This document shows positions 33,761 to 45,210 of a stretch of DNA of 64,000 bases, in pieces; the stretch's first letter is position 1; each line of letters starts with the position of its first letter. Location: positions 3,286,001-3,350,000 of the forward strand of contig NC_135059.1 in NCBI RefSeq assembly GCF_051014685.1. Reading direction: 5' to 3'. Origin of the DNA: Ptiloglossa arizonensis (Eukaryota > Arthropoda > Insecta > Hymenoptera > Colletidae). The translations under genes and the position numbers were made by a program. Below the pieces are notes generated by a model, which saw only the letters and a list, made by a program, of their open reading frames with translations, had not been told where the DNA came from and did no database searches.

Positions 33761-34499
33761 AAACTCACGTTTAGAGCAAATCCAGTTCTCGATTTCTCGA
33801 GTTCCCAACCGGTGAGAAAACAGAGAAATTAAAGACGATGTGTACCACGTGCCCGACAAGAGAGTTCGAAACGATCTCGGTCGATCCGACGCGGGCGTGG
33901 CAAGGGGTGGTGGGGAGGGGGTGTCGGCTGGAATATTTTATAAATTAATGTCAATGCGAACGACGATATCCGGTTACACCGGAAGCACCCGGTACTGTAC
34001 GGCAACGAGCGACCGACTTACTGCCGGAGGGGGTGAGGGGAAGGTTGTGCACCCGAACACAGAACACAGAAAAGACAGAGAGGGAGAGTAGTAGGGGGAG
34101 GAGTGCGTGGCAGGGTGAAAAAAAAACTCAGTGGGCGCGCACGAATTCCTCCCACATTGTAAAGTACCCCTGCACTCTCGACACCGGTCGGCTTTTTCAT
34201 CTCGAGCTTTTTTTCTTCGTCTCCTTTTTTATTTTCCACCCTCCTTTCTTTCGGCCGCGACCCGATCGCGATTGTGTCCGAGACACCGGGGGCGTGAACT
34301 CGTCGATGCCGGCACTGGCCCTCGAGGCGTTTTTCGCATTTACAAGCGCCCCGAAGGACCGTTGGCGTTCGCGAGGGCACGTCCAGCTGGCGGCGCGCGC
34401 GCGAATCGCTCCACGAGATTCGCCTTACGGTTTCACCGGATCGCTCTGCGAACGAGAACACATTTTTTAGATCATCACGTTTCCGGAATGTAGAGGAGA
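33761..34499. other. GC-rich island with G-rich blocks, promoter-like
   Basis: Unique GC-rich DNA with GGGGTGGTGGGGAGGGGG at about 33904 and further G/A-rich blocks at 34023-34120, followed by a pyrimidine-rich stretch. Open frames (145 codons plus, 147 codons minus) overlap antisense and look like composition effects. A 54-codon ATG frame at 34306-34470 has high GC at third positions but no recognised product. This is a possible promoter or CpG-rich exon. Confidence 0.35.
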
Positions 34500-35140
34500 A
34501 ACGATGTACAGTGGAGTATTCTGGCCGAAAGAGTTTTCAAATGTGAAAGAAGCTTCGAATTGTCGCGTCTTTGTTTATATTTGTTCGATTTTAAAGGGAA
34601 ACCATTTTGGAGGGAGATGGAGAGGAAACGGGACACAGTGGAGTATTTAGAAAACTTGGTTTAAACTATTTTATATTTAATATGGAGAAACCTTCGAATT
34701 GTCGTATCTTTGTTAATATTCGTTCGATTTTAAAGGAAACCATTTTGGAGGGAGATGGAGAGGAAACGGAGCACGGTGGAGTATTTATGTCGAAAACCTG
34801 ACCAGAATGTTTTTAACGTATGGACGAATCTTCGAATTGACACATCTTTGTTAATATTCGTTCGATTTTAAAGGGAAACCATTTTGGAGAAAGATGGAGA
34901 GGAAATGGGACACAGTGGAGTATTTAGAAAACCTGGTTTAAACTATTTTATATTTAATATGGAGAAACCTTCGAATTGTCGTATCTTTGTTAATATTTGT
35001 TCGATTTTAAAGGAAACCATTTTGGAGGGAGATGGAAAGAAAACGGGACACAGTGGAGTATTTATGTCGAAAACCTGGTTAAAACTATTTTAAAATATGG
35101 AGAAACCTTCGAATTGTCGTATCTTTGTTAAAATTCATCG
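34500..35140. repeat. ~139-bp tandem repeat, about 4.5 copies
   Basis: ACCATTTTGGAG recurs at about 34599, 34738, 34878 and 35016. It is followed by GGAGATGGAGAGGAAACGGG, ACACAGTGGAGTATTTA, AAACTATTTTA, TATGGAGAAACCTTCGAATT and GTCGTATCTTTGTTAATATT. Copies 2-5 are very similar. Frames of 64-69 codons inside are translated repeat. The period is not a multiple of three, so no continuous repeat protein is encoded. Confidence 0.94.
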
Positions 35141-36890
35141 AAACAGAAAATGTAACTTTACAAAAAATATCAGTGTCGATAAAATTGAAAAGGAACAGTC
35201 CGCGAACAAGAGTAATTTAATATTTGAAAAAAAAAGAATTCTTACGATATATTCTCATTCGTAACTTTCCGGTAATTATCAAATGAAACCATTAGAGCTT
35301 AATTTTGCTCTTTGTCACCTCATTACCACCAACTTTCCTCGTTCGATGGAATCAGTTTCCCTTCTTGCTCAATTCTTACAAATATCCTAATTTATCCCAC
35401 CTATTTCACCCATCGCGATAGGCTCGTATATTCGCTCCCACTCTACACTATTTTACAATCAATTCGTGTTCCTCACCTGAAATAATAATTCCAGACGATG
35501 ACGTCTTCGATTTCTCGTACGGTCATCCCTCGCAAAAAAAAGCGTGTAATTGTCTTCTTCGATCTCCTTTCCTTTGATTTTGTCCACGAAATAAAACGAA
35601 CAAGGAAAACTCCAACTTCCACGATCATTTATTTAGCGTATAATCGCCCGTTTGCTTTCCGTTCCTTTTTCTTCTTTTCCACGTACGATTTTCAAGTCGA
35701 CGGAGCTTTGGGAGCTCTAGCACGAGCCTCGAAGACGCTTAGGGTGCCTCTATGGGAGTATAGAATATCAAAGGCAGGGGTGACGAGCTACGATTCCATC
35801 CCCTCGATTTTAAACGTTGACCTTTCTTCCTGCTGCTGAATAAATTGCAACGTCTGATAGTTTTATTGATATTTATGGAACTTGTTCAAAAATTAATGCG
35901 AATTTCTAATGATCAACATTAGCGAGGAGCGGTAGTTTCGCTATATATATCGATCCTGGTACGGACTCTTAGTAACGTACGTCGTACGAAGGCCGTGTTG
36001 CTATAGTTTATCGCATTCGATTCGACCACGGCTACGATATCGTCAGCAAATTGTGCGGATCGATAAAAAAAAGAAAAAAAGAAATTAGCGACTCTGAAGA
36101 TTAAAATTTCGCGTATCGTGTAGAATTTCCGTAACATTTTCTAGACCGATCTCGTGGAACGAATTGCTGGTTTCCTTGTTTAAAAATAAACTGAGAAACA
36201 ACATCCAACAACTTTGTAATAAATGTAAACAATGGACTAAGAAGAGTTCAGGAATAAGAAAATTTCAAGAACACCCGCAAGTAGATGATCGCCATCGTCC
36301 ACTTTGCGAGTGAATAATACATGGAATGTTGGTCTTTCCTGCACGACAGGCCAAGTATTGATATAAGAAAAACGCATAGTGTACAGAACGTTCGTTTAGA
36401 TCGCCTAAAACATGCATGGAGAACAAACAGACGTCTCCGCCAATCTAACTCAACTAACAACGAACCGTTCTATTGGATTTAAAGAAGTATGTATGGACGA
36501 TCGTTTACGAAATAATTTTTGCGAATGAAGGGAAGAAAGGTATCGAACGTACAAAATAGTTCGATTTTGTGGAGATTTCGTCTTGAAAAGTTAACAAGTT
36601 CAGAAAAAGGCTCGGTAAACTATACAAATGAAATATTAGACATTTATAATATATATTCGTATTAAGAAAAGATTCGAAAAAGTACAAAAATGCACCGTAA
36701 TAAATGTGAGAGAATTCCAACTTTCCTTCGTGAAATGTGCCTTTGTCGAAGCAATCTTTAGTTCGTGAGACACGAAATCCTGATCCATAGTAGACTAACT
36801 GCTTTCAAGTATTCGAGTGAATAAATAATATTATCGTTTAAAAAATTCTGACCGGTAAGAAAGTAATCTTCTCCAAAAGAATCCCGATCG
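35141..36890. other. AT-rich unique DNA with a small GC-richer patch
   Basis: Mostly AT-rich. 35690-35840 is GC-richer and unique. The 113-codon ATG frame at 35498-35839 crosses from low-complexity AT-rich sequence into that patch and matches no family I know. The remainder has no repeats or transposon ends. Confidence 0.45.
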
Positions 36891-37436
36891 TTCTATCCAG
36901 GATTCTCTCTGTCTCTCCGAAGGGGTGCCCTCGAAGAGGTCAATTCATCGAGTTCCCTCGATAAATCGAGGAGCCGGAGTGTGGCCCCAGGCTGGTCGTT
37001 ATCGAGGCCTCAATTTCGTCCTCGTTTCAGGCCCGACGGCCAGATAAGATCTAAGATCACCGCGGGCCCCGTTAACGTCAGATTAGTGTCACCAGCCCTT
37101 TCCCGAAGTGACCCCACTCGAGAGAGAGTGGGTCAGAGGGTCGGACGCGCGCCCGCTGTCCAATGGGCTTTAAATTCACCCGGCTTTACGACTACCGTCG
37201 TTGTCGTTGTCGTCCTGGTCAGATGAACCTTCCACTCAAATCTGTTTATTTTTGCGCGGCTTTCGGTCGACAGGTAGGACCGTTCAAGTCCACCCGAAAG
37301 AGGGCCTCGTGTCCTCTGGAAGCCGCTCGCGTTCGGAGGAGCCACGGTCCTAATCCCCTTAACCCTTCTTAACGTCGGAAATAAAGGAGACGTCGACCGA
37401 TCGGCTCGACGAGCTCGACTTTCTCTCTCTCTCGCT
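36891..37436. other. GC-rich unique island
   Basis: A compact GC-rich block with a CCAAT-like TGTCCAATGGG at 37157 and a GATA word (AGATAAGATCTAAG) at about 37043. Inverted words lie near 36955-36972 (CCTCGATAAATCGAGG). It resembles constrained noncoding DNA more than exon sequence. Open frames overlap on both strands. Confidence 0.35.
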
Positions 37437-37446
37437 CTTTAGATTA

Positions 37447-37965
37447 TCTATCTATCTTTCTATCTATCTAAGATCTATCTATCTGTCTATCTGTCTATCC
37501 ATCTATCTATCTATCTATCTATCTATTTAAGATCTATCTATCTGTCTATCTGTCTATCCATCTATCTATCTATCTATCTATCTATCTAAGATCTATCTAT
37601 CTGTCTATCCATCTATATATCTATCTATCTATCTATCTATCTAAGATCTATCTATCTGTCTATCCATCTATCTATCTATCCATTTATCTATCCATCTATC
37701 TACCTATCCATCTATCTATCCATCTATCTACCTATCCATCCATCTATCTATCTATCTATCCATCTATCTGTCTATCCATCTATCTATCTATCCATCTATC
37801 TATCTATCTATCTATCCATCTATCTATCCATTCATCTATCTATCTATCCATCTATATATCTATCTATCTATCTATCTATCCATCCATCTATCTACCTATC
37901 TATTTATCTATGTATCTTTTTACCTATCTTTCTATTAATCTGTTTACCTACCTATCTACATATTT
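37447..37965. repeat. (CTAT)n/(GATA)n tetranucleotide array, ~500 bp
   Basis: A long tract of CTAT units, with CTGT and CCAT variants, runs from 37447 to about 37915 and fades to 37965. In the first 200 bp a higher-order unit of about 60-70 bp, opening with TAAGATCTATCTATCTGTC, is repeated three to four times. The array therefore grew both by slippage and by longer duplications. Confidence 0.97.
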
Positions 37966-38417
37966 ATCTTTCTCTCCCCTCTTCCTATTTACCTCTCTCT
38001 TTCTGTCTCTCTTTCAATTTCCCCCTCTCTCCACCGCCACGCAAAACGAAATCGGCGAACAAGTTTCTCGACTTCCGATTGGTTCCACTGGTTCGAACTC
38101 CCGGCTCGAATCCCTCGGGACGTAGAGAAACTCGTAAGATTCGTATTTCGTAACCCAGTCGCGTCGGATACGCGATCCGATCCATTAGATTTCGTGGCCC
38201 GCTTGACCCTTTTATTGGAACCGCTATTATTATTTGCTCGGGGCACTAATCTTTCAATAACGCTCCAGTGCAAGGAAGATTGAATCGACACTGTTTGAGG
38301 CACGACAGGAATAAGAGATAATTAGTTTAATTAAACGAACGGTTGTAAAACTTGTTGCTCCTTTCTCGGTGTCTTTCGCAATCCTATGAATTTATTCAGT
38401 GCGGAGCTGTTAATGTA
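37966..38417. other. unique DNA, GC-richer at 38035-38290
   Basis: A pyrimidine-rich lead-in from the microsatellite is followed by a unique island to about 38290. The 104-codon minus frame has no recognised domain and is partly low-complexity. Nothing else was found. Confidence 0.42.
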
Positions 38418-38550
38418 TCGGGTTGTTCGGAACGTAATTTCGTTTTCTAAAATGGAGAATATATAATTTAATAAAATGTTTATACACTCTAAAAAGATCG
38501 TGTTTCATTTTCATCAAAAAGAAAACGAAATGACTTCCCGAACAACCTAA
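38418..38550. mobile_element. 133-bp miniature mariner-type element
   Basis: The left end TCGGGTTGTTCGGAACGTAA and the right end, read on the minus strand, TTAGGTTGTTCGGGAAGTCA form about 30-bp inverted repeats that continue through ATTTCGTTTTCT. TA flanks both sides (38416-38417 and 38551-38552). GGTTGTTCGGAA-type ends with TA duplications are characteristic of mariner elements. The 70-bp core has no coding capacity, so it is a MITE moved by a mariner transposase. Confidence 0.85.
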
Positions 38551-39830
38551 TAAATTGTAAATTGTAAAATCGAACTTTACAAGTTTGTAAGTATATATTG
38601 ATTTGTGTAATGTACCGATTATTTGTTGATCTTTGGCAGGAAAATTATTATATATTTCTCGTAAGGAAAACATTTGGCGTTGTTTTTAGTATAACATTTT
38701 TAGTATTACAATATTGTTTTAAGTTTGTACGAAACTCTTTGTACTTGCTTCAGCCAAACTCTAAGTTTTTATTACCGTTTCTATGTTTGATGTGTTACGA
38801 TATTTCGTTCCAGATGACATTCGACAATAAATTTTGTGGGAGTCGGTGACACGCGAACTGGTGTACCGGCCTCGGGAACTCGTGGCTCGTCCAAGGTCAA
38901 AACCGGTGTCTCTGGAACCATACTCGAAGCAACCACCCGAATTCGGGGGAACGTAAAAGGCCTCGCCCCTTGCTGGGTGTGTGGGATTGTCGTTACCAGT
39001 ACGCGCAAGATTGTCGTTCCTTACAAATTATGCTAACAGCCCGAGCAGACATTGAAATTGAATTTTTTGCAAACATATCACGTCCTACTCGGTTCTTGCC
39101 TCGGTCAACAACTTTTCGAAAAGAGAATAATGTCGAATTATCTACATTTAAAATATGTATAAAATATAATCCAAGTATTTTTTAATCATATTCTGTTTCC
39201 TTCACTTATCTCCTTAAATAATGAAATATATTATCTTTTATACCAAAGTAAGAAAATCAAAAAATCTTTTTCTTTTTGTGAATTATGAAGTATGAATACT
39301 TCCTCGCACTTTGTGTTTTATTGCCAAAGTACGAAAAACCGAAACTTTGTTGAAAAAGTCGAATAATTTCGATTCTTAGAATTTCTTGGGGATGATGTCA
39401 CAACCCTAAGATTCTGCGACATTTTGAAAGGAGAAAATGCGTCAAGAAACTTTAGTCAAAACGGATTATATTACAAACCTCTGGGTCGGAAGTGAGGTTA
39501 ACCCGACGATTGAAATATACAGTAATAGTCCCATTAACAATATGTAGCAACAGTACATAACACCAATAGAAGTAAATAGTTTTGTGCTAGCTCCAGGGAC
39601 AAGAGATTTGTCATTTCGTTTAAAATAATTCTCTAAAACTATTTCATTTCCATTTTAACTCAACGAAGTTACTACTACAAATTATTCCAAACATTTATCA
39701 AATTTTTAAAATATTTGAATAAAAATGGTTCTTCAAATATCGACTTAGCGACGTTGCACCCACATGGAAACTTTAGTTAGCTAACCAGGAATAATAAAAC
39801 ATTTTTAAAAATATAAATATACTTTTCTTT
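38551..39830. other. AT-rich DNA with one 200-bp GC-rich patch
   Basis: AT-rich throughout except 38836-39010, where GC and CpG rise abruptly. There a 66-codon plus frame (start codon GTG, not ATG) reads Gly/Thr/Val-rich, and an antisense frame is Pro/Val/Glu-rich. The patch could be a transposon or exon fragment, but I recognise neither. The remainder is empty. Confidence 0.4.
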
Positions 39831-40430
39831 TTATCCCTGAAGTTCGGTTAAACTCAACGCACAAGTATTCCTGCTTCGACGGGAGTTGCGATGAACAGCG
39901 GCGTCGTATTTAAAGTAAATGCTCGTGACTTGGTCATTATCACAGCTGGATTCCGCAACAGCGAGATAAACAATCGATTCTTAGAAGAGAAACACGATAT
40001 TCTGGGATATCGATGGTCAACAGCGATGAAAATTTTCGATCGAGAAAATGTTGAATTGTTTCCCCGATATTGCGATTCGTACACGATTCGTGCGCGATTC
40101 GTACGCGACACTGTGCGTAGACACATCATCGAAAGAGTAATCTAAACGATCTGTATTACGGTATCGTTGTTTATGTAAGCACCGGGGCAACGTAAGCGAG
40201 TCGCGTAGTTCCGTAATTTCTTGTCGACGCGAGGCGACGCGGGCGACGCGACGCGTGAAAAACCTAGCATCCGTAAGAGTCACGGAAACAGTCGTCACGG
40301 AATGAACGTCGAACGATACAGATTTCTACCGGTATAAGTGAAATAAAAAATGTGATAAACCGCAAGCGTTTTACGAGGATGGAAAGACGTAAAAATTTAC
40401 GAGGAACGAGTACTTGCTGGTAATAAGAAG
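39831..40430. other. mixed unique DNA, CpG-rich toward the right
   Basis: Overlapping sense and antisense frames of 84-93 codons without recognised domains. A GCGACGCG-type simple run lies at 40224-40255. No gene or mobile element seen. Confidence 0.42.
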
Positions 40431-40530
40431 CGGACCGAGACTCGATACGACGGGATTAGCCCTGGCTCCTTAATGAGCGTTAATGGCACGTGATTTCTTA
40501 ATCACCTTAACGATCACCATGCGCATAACT
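40431..40530. promoter_or_regulatory. dense homeodomain and E-box cluster
   Basis: Within about 80 bp there is GGGATTAG (K50/Otd-type, 40451), CCTTAATGAGC (40468), GTTAATGG (40478), CACGTG (40487, a perfect bHLH palindrome) and CTTAATCACC (40497). The spacing is 9-16 bp. Several distinct classes of site packed this tightly in unique DNA is the pattern of an insect developmental enhancer. I infer this; nothing shows activity. Confidence 0.3.
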
Positions 40531-41089
40531 CGTCGCCGTGGACAGTGGAGAACAATAAAAACCAATTTATCCGATATACTCTCCGTATTATGTCGATTCG
40601 TCCGACATTCTTATATCTTTTTTCCCCGTTTTCTTTTGCAACGCCGTGGATAATTCTCTCGCGGGTAATTGTCGTGAATTTTTATTGTTATTTTATGCCT
40701 ATTTTTTCAGCGCCTGCGTTACGTATCCGTCAAGTGCATTACAGTAACGACGAATTTGTTTTGCAATTGTAACGTACCCGAGAATCGTATTTTCTTGGAG
40801 AATCGATCGATCTGTATTTACATTGATTTTTATTTCGTTCTGTTCGGAGTCTGCGTTCGGTAAATCGGTAAATGGAAATAATGTTATTGTTATTATTATA
40901 AAAGGGAAGAAAATTCTAAATACACCGGGATGCAATTACCGTGCACAGAAAGACGAGAAAAAATAAGAAATAACGGAAAGAAAAAATTAAAACAGAGAGA
41001 GTCAGAGAGGGCGTGGTATATTGGAGTTACGTGGTAAATTTAATGTTAAATACATGGGAAAAATATCTGCTTCCATGCTGTAAGTGTTA
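40531..41089. other. AT-rich unique DNA, nothing recognised
   Basis: No repeats or convincing frames. The 75- and 78-codon frames overlap antisense. Confidence 0.5.
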
Positions 41090-41195
41090 ATAAGGATGAT
41101 ATCCTGGTTACAAAATCCGAGATTAGTGTACAAGTATGATATCCTAGTTATAGGATCTGAGATTAGTTAACAAGAATGATATCCTGATTATAGAA
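41090..41195. repeat. 40-bp tandem repeat, about 2.6 copies
   Basis: GATGATATCCTGGTTA (41095), GTATGATATCCTAGTTA (41134) and GAATGATATCCTGATTA (41174) recur at exactly 40-bp spacing, with GAGATTAGT between them. Confidence 0.88.
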
Positions 41196-41930
41196 TATTA
41201 AATATTTGTACCAACGGTATTAAATACTTGTAAATAAATAAATAATCAGTTATTTTCTTTTTGTTCGTCAAAGTATCCAGTCTGAGTGGTCTCAAGGTAG
41301 GTAACTTGTCTTATAACAAGATTTGAATGTAACATATTGTAAGAATTTATGTTGCACGGATGCCAAGCATACTTTCATAATATATACTTAACACGAACTG
41401 GAATCGAGTGAACAAATCACATTTTAAAGTAACTACGCACAAACCTGTAACACGATTAATTCGTTTAGTGTCGTATCGAAACAGTGTTGAGTGAAATCGT
41501 GTTAAGCGAAACCTAAACAGTACAATGGACACATTCGCGTTAAATGATTATCATTCTAATCATAATAATGTTAATAAAATATTACCAAAACATATTTACG
41601 ATAATTCATACATCAATACAGAATAGTATTATTTAAAATTTATTTCTACAAACATCACCATAGAATAATTAATATTTTCTTAGTTTGCGCATTGTACATG
41701 TTCTCAGACTTCGCATTGGATACATTTATATGTGAAATAAAATTTCGCATATAATTTTATATAAATATCATTTCTTTTTTATTTCACTCGTTTTTCGTTG
41801 AATAGTTCTTTAGACATAATACACTTAGTGGTTTCTTCGTTGCTCAATGACCTCTGTATACTATCTACTAACTTCTTTCTCCTTTAAATTGAAACGAGAG
41901 TTGATTTCGATCGCTACTAAGTGTCGACTG
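41196..41930. other. AT-rich DNA containing a short dispersed repeat
   Basis: 41440-41545 includes GCGAAACCTAAACAGTACAA followed by TGGACACATTCGCG. This matches ACGAAACCTAATTGCAAC, AACAGTACAATGGACGCATT and CGTG at 49869-49920. The two sites therefore share an unidentified dispersed repeat. The rest is AT-rich and empty. Confidence 0.5.
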
Positions 41931-42320
41931 GTACCAGGGGGGTGTGTTCGTATATTGGACCGTAAGAAATAAATGATTATTATTACCACACATTATCTCG
42001 GCGGTGGAGATTGAAAAAACGGCCAAGTTCGATTATCGTGTCGTATCGTATCGTGTCGTAGCTCCCTGTTTGAATTCGTCGAAACTCGTCTACGTCTTTC
42101 CGCCACGTGGCTTCAACCCTTGCGAGACAAACGATCCGCTGGGCGGAGTTCCGCGTTCGTTTCCTTTCGACCTTTGTGCTCCTGTGCCGTGCAACTTCGC
42201 CAGCTGGATGTCCAGAAGGCGTCTCGACGTTCGACCCATTATACAGGGTGTTTCGTTGTTAGCGGGCATGATTTCGGGGTCGAATTCAGGGGGCCCCGAA
42301 GTTAAAAGCGATACAAGTGA
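41931..42320. other. GC-rich unique island with a CAGGGTGT word
   Basis: A 106-codon plus frame (42004-42324) runs through the island. Its first part is TCGTATCG-type simple sequence and it has no recognised domain. At 42242 TA-CAGGGTGTTTCG resembles the left tips of the TA-flanked elements, but no matching right end was found. Confidence 0.35.
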
Positions 42321-43640
42321 CTAAATCTTTGATTCGAGAAGACCGTAGATACGGTTGAACCTTGACAGAAAAACTTGTACGTTTTCGAAACACGTGTAGG
42401 TACTCGTACACGCTCGAAAGTTCACAATAGAACACTCTTTTCTGAACGCTTCTCTTCGTTTACGGTCTCCGCTTGAAGCAAATTTTCTTACTGATTGAAT
42501 TATGTACTGTCTTACGTGCTTAACGTTTTTAGGGGGAAAATGTACTTGCACTTAATTGTAAGAACGGTGGTTTTGTGTTTATTTGCACGGTTTTTGTATT
42601 TTCATTTATTCGAGAAACTTTTATCAATGGAGAAAGTACATTTATGAATCTGTATTTATATGGATCAACTCTTTTAATCCAGGACATGGGTGTAAATTAT
42701 CGCTTTGCTGGTTTCGAAGTTGTTTACAAAATAGACGGCGTTAAAGTTATTTCAATTAATAGTAATATTTAGTTACGATACTTGATAATATATAGATAAG
42801 GTCTCGACAACCGTTTAATTTGTTACTCCTATAGCGGAGATTCTAGACGATGGAATGGTAACACTGTAAATTCACCGTAAAGCGTTTTATTACGCGGAAT
42901 CGACAATTCCCGGTACGCCCCTTGTTTAAATTAATATAGGCTACGAGACCCTGCCGATTTCAATTTTATCGTAGACCTCGTTGAAGCAATATAACACTGG
43001 CAATATAGTAGTCGAGCTCGTGGGTCAGTTACCTCGAACAAGCAGCACCACCATATTTAACAATTCATTAAGATGTTAATTACGAAATACCCACTTTGGA
43101 ACTTACATATCTTGTGGATAAATCTTCGAAAAATCGACTCACATTTTCGTGGATTTTTGACCAATGAACTTCAATCCAAAACTTACGAGGCAAGAATTCG
43201 TTTATAAATTTCACGTTGTAAAAACATTCGTTCGGCTTGAAAGAAAATTCATTCCGAAATCCCGGTTCTTCTCGAAGAAAATAAAATACAAAAGAACTCG
43301 CTACAACTTACAGTCCCAGAGATAAAAATTTATTCATACCATCCGGTATCGCAAAAATCGGCAAGTCATGGATTTCGAGGTACTTTTCAAACGATCACCT
43401 TTGCGACGATTCCTCGAGATTAAGCGTATTTTGACCTCGACGAATATTATTTAGTCGTTGGTCAATTCACCGTATAATAAAACGAATGCAAAGCGAGGTC
43501 GAGGCGTGCTTGCGATCGGTCCTCGTTTCGCAATTAACGCGCGAACGTTTCGAAAAGAAAACTCGGCTTCGAGAACAGATAATTCATCTCGGTCGTTTAT
43601 TAAGACGATGTCCTACCTTTTTATCAGTTCTGTCGGCCGG
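42321..43640. other. AT-rich to mixed unique DNA
   Basis: No tandem array or transposon end. Short frames only. 43000-43060 is GC-richer unique sequence with a CAGCACCACC word. Confidence 0.48.
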
Positions 43641-44099
43641 TCGAGTTTAGTTTAATACCTGTAATTGCGAAAGCAACTGTGACACCGTCGCTCCCGCACG
43701 CTCGTAAACGTCGTTTCCTCGAGTTGCGGTCTTCAAGGGCGAATTCATTGGTTTTCATCCACATAAGAGAATTACGGGATTAGCGCGCGAGGGTCGTCGA
43801 GAGAAAGATGGCAGGGGCGGCCAGAAGGTTAGGGTCGGTCGACAATGTCGCGCAAACGAACGAGCCACCCCATGCGCGAGCCCGCCACGCCCTTCTTGCT
43901 GCGTGGAATCGCAAATTGGCACCCCCAACCTGACCGCCTCTTGCTTCTTCCGCCTCTAACTTTTCCTCTTTTTCTGCCGGCCGAACGCCACCCCTTTCAC
44001 CGCTCGCGAGCCACGATCGACGAATTCGAATCGACCCACGATTCCCATTTACCGATAACGGGACCGATGCGATTAAGCATCGATGGTGACCAACGATCC
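43641..44099. other. GC-rich unique island
   Basis: CpG-rich with sharp edges. The 172-codon minus frame (44298-43780) starts inside the neighbouring repeat array and is mostly translated repeat plus island, so I do not treat it as a gene. The 123-codon plus frame overlaps it. Confidence 0.38.
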
Positions 44100-44900
44100 A
44101 CACTGAAATACAATTGGGATTATTTGCAGATTCTATGTGTATTCGAATTTGTGAAAGTTTCGATGATTCGAACATCGGGTCAATGGAGTTCGAGTAGATT
44201 TGGAAAGTTTGAATAACGAATGTAACGGGGTAAAAAATTGTCTGGAATACGATGTGTACGAAGGTAAATAGAAAATTCGATTTCGGTGATTCGAACATTG
44301 AGTCAACGGAATTCGAGTAGATTTGGAAAGTTTGAATAACGAATGTAACAGGGTAAAAAATTGTATGGATTAGGTCTGGGTTAGGTCACTTTTTCGTGTA
44401 CGATACTCGAAATTCGATTTCGGTGATTCGAACATCGAGTCAACGGAATTCGAGTAGATTTGGAAAGTTTGAATAACGAATGTAACAGGGTAAAAAATTG
44501 TATGGATTAGGTCTGGGTTAGGTCACTTTTTCGTGTACGATACTCGAAATTCGATTTCGGTGATTCGAACATCGAGTCAACGGAATTCGAGTAGATTTGG
44601 AAAGTTTGAATAACGAATGTAACGGAGTTAAAAATTGTCTGGAATACAATGTGTACGAAGGTAAATATAAAATTCTAATCGAGCGATCACTTTTTCGTGT
44701 TCGATATTCGAAATTCGATTTCGGTGATTCGAACATCGAGTCAACTGAATTCGATTAGCGTTCGAAAGTTTGAGTAAGGAATGTAATAAGGGAACAATGC
44801 TTGGGAACGTAATATATACGACGAATACAACATTTTAATCGAACGAATAGTTTTCTCCATTCGAATACGATAAAATATTCGGTGATACTCGAACATTCTA
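44100..44900. repeat. ~123-162-bp tandem repeat, 5-6 copies
   Basis: GTGATTCGAACATCGAGTCAA recurs in exact or variant form near 44163, 44286, 44423, 44561 and 44723. It is followed by GGAATTCGAGTAGATTTGG, AAAGTTTGAATAACGAATGTAA and ATTGTATGGATTAGG or a shorter variant. Spacings of 123, 137, 138 and 162 bp reflect presence or absence of an inner GGGTTAGGTCACTTTTTCGTG block. Copies decay toward the right. Confidence 0.93.
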
Positions 44901-45210
44901 TCAATATTATTCAAATCGCTTATTCGAATGCGATGAAATAGAAAATTTAGCGTTGCGAATACAAAATTGTAATCGATCGACCTACGATCGTTATTAAATT
45001 AGATTGAATGAAATTAAATTAAATCGCGAATAAAGTACTCGAGTAACCGTGTACACAGCGATAAACGTACACGATAGAAATCGATAATTGGAACTTGGAT
45101 AAATTCGGTGATACGAACAGTAAACGTAATCCAATAAATTTAGTTGAATTTATCGCTTCGACTTCGATACGATAAATATAAGAAGTTGTTCGATCACTTG
45201 TAGAAGAGTT
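44901..45210. other. AT-rich DNA, nothing recognised
   Basis: Weak echoes of the preceding array (GGTGATACGAACA near 45110), otherwise AT-rich and without features. Confidence 0.5.

Noticed and set aside
42242..42270. TA-CAGGGTGTTTCG resembling a transposon left end
   Set aside because: No right end found within about 1.5 kb; kept only as a note.
43780..44298. 172-codon minus-strand frame
   Set aside because: Its first third is translated tandem repeat and the rest is a CpG-rich island.
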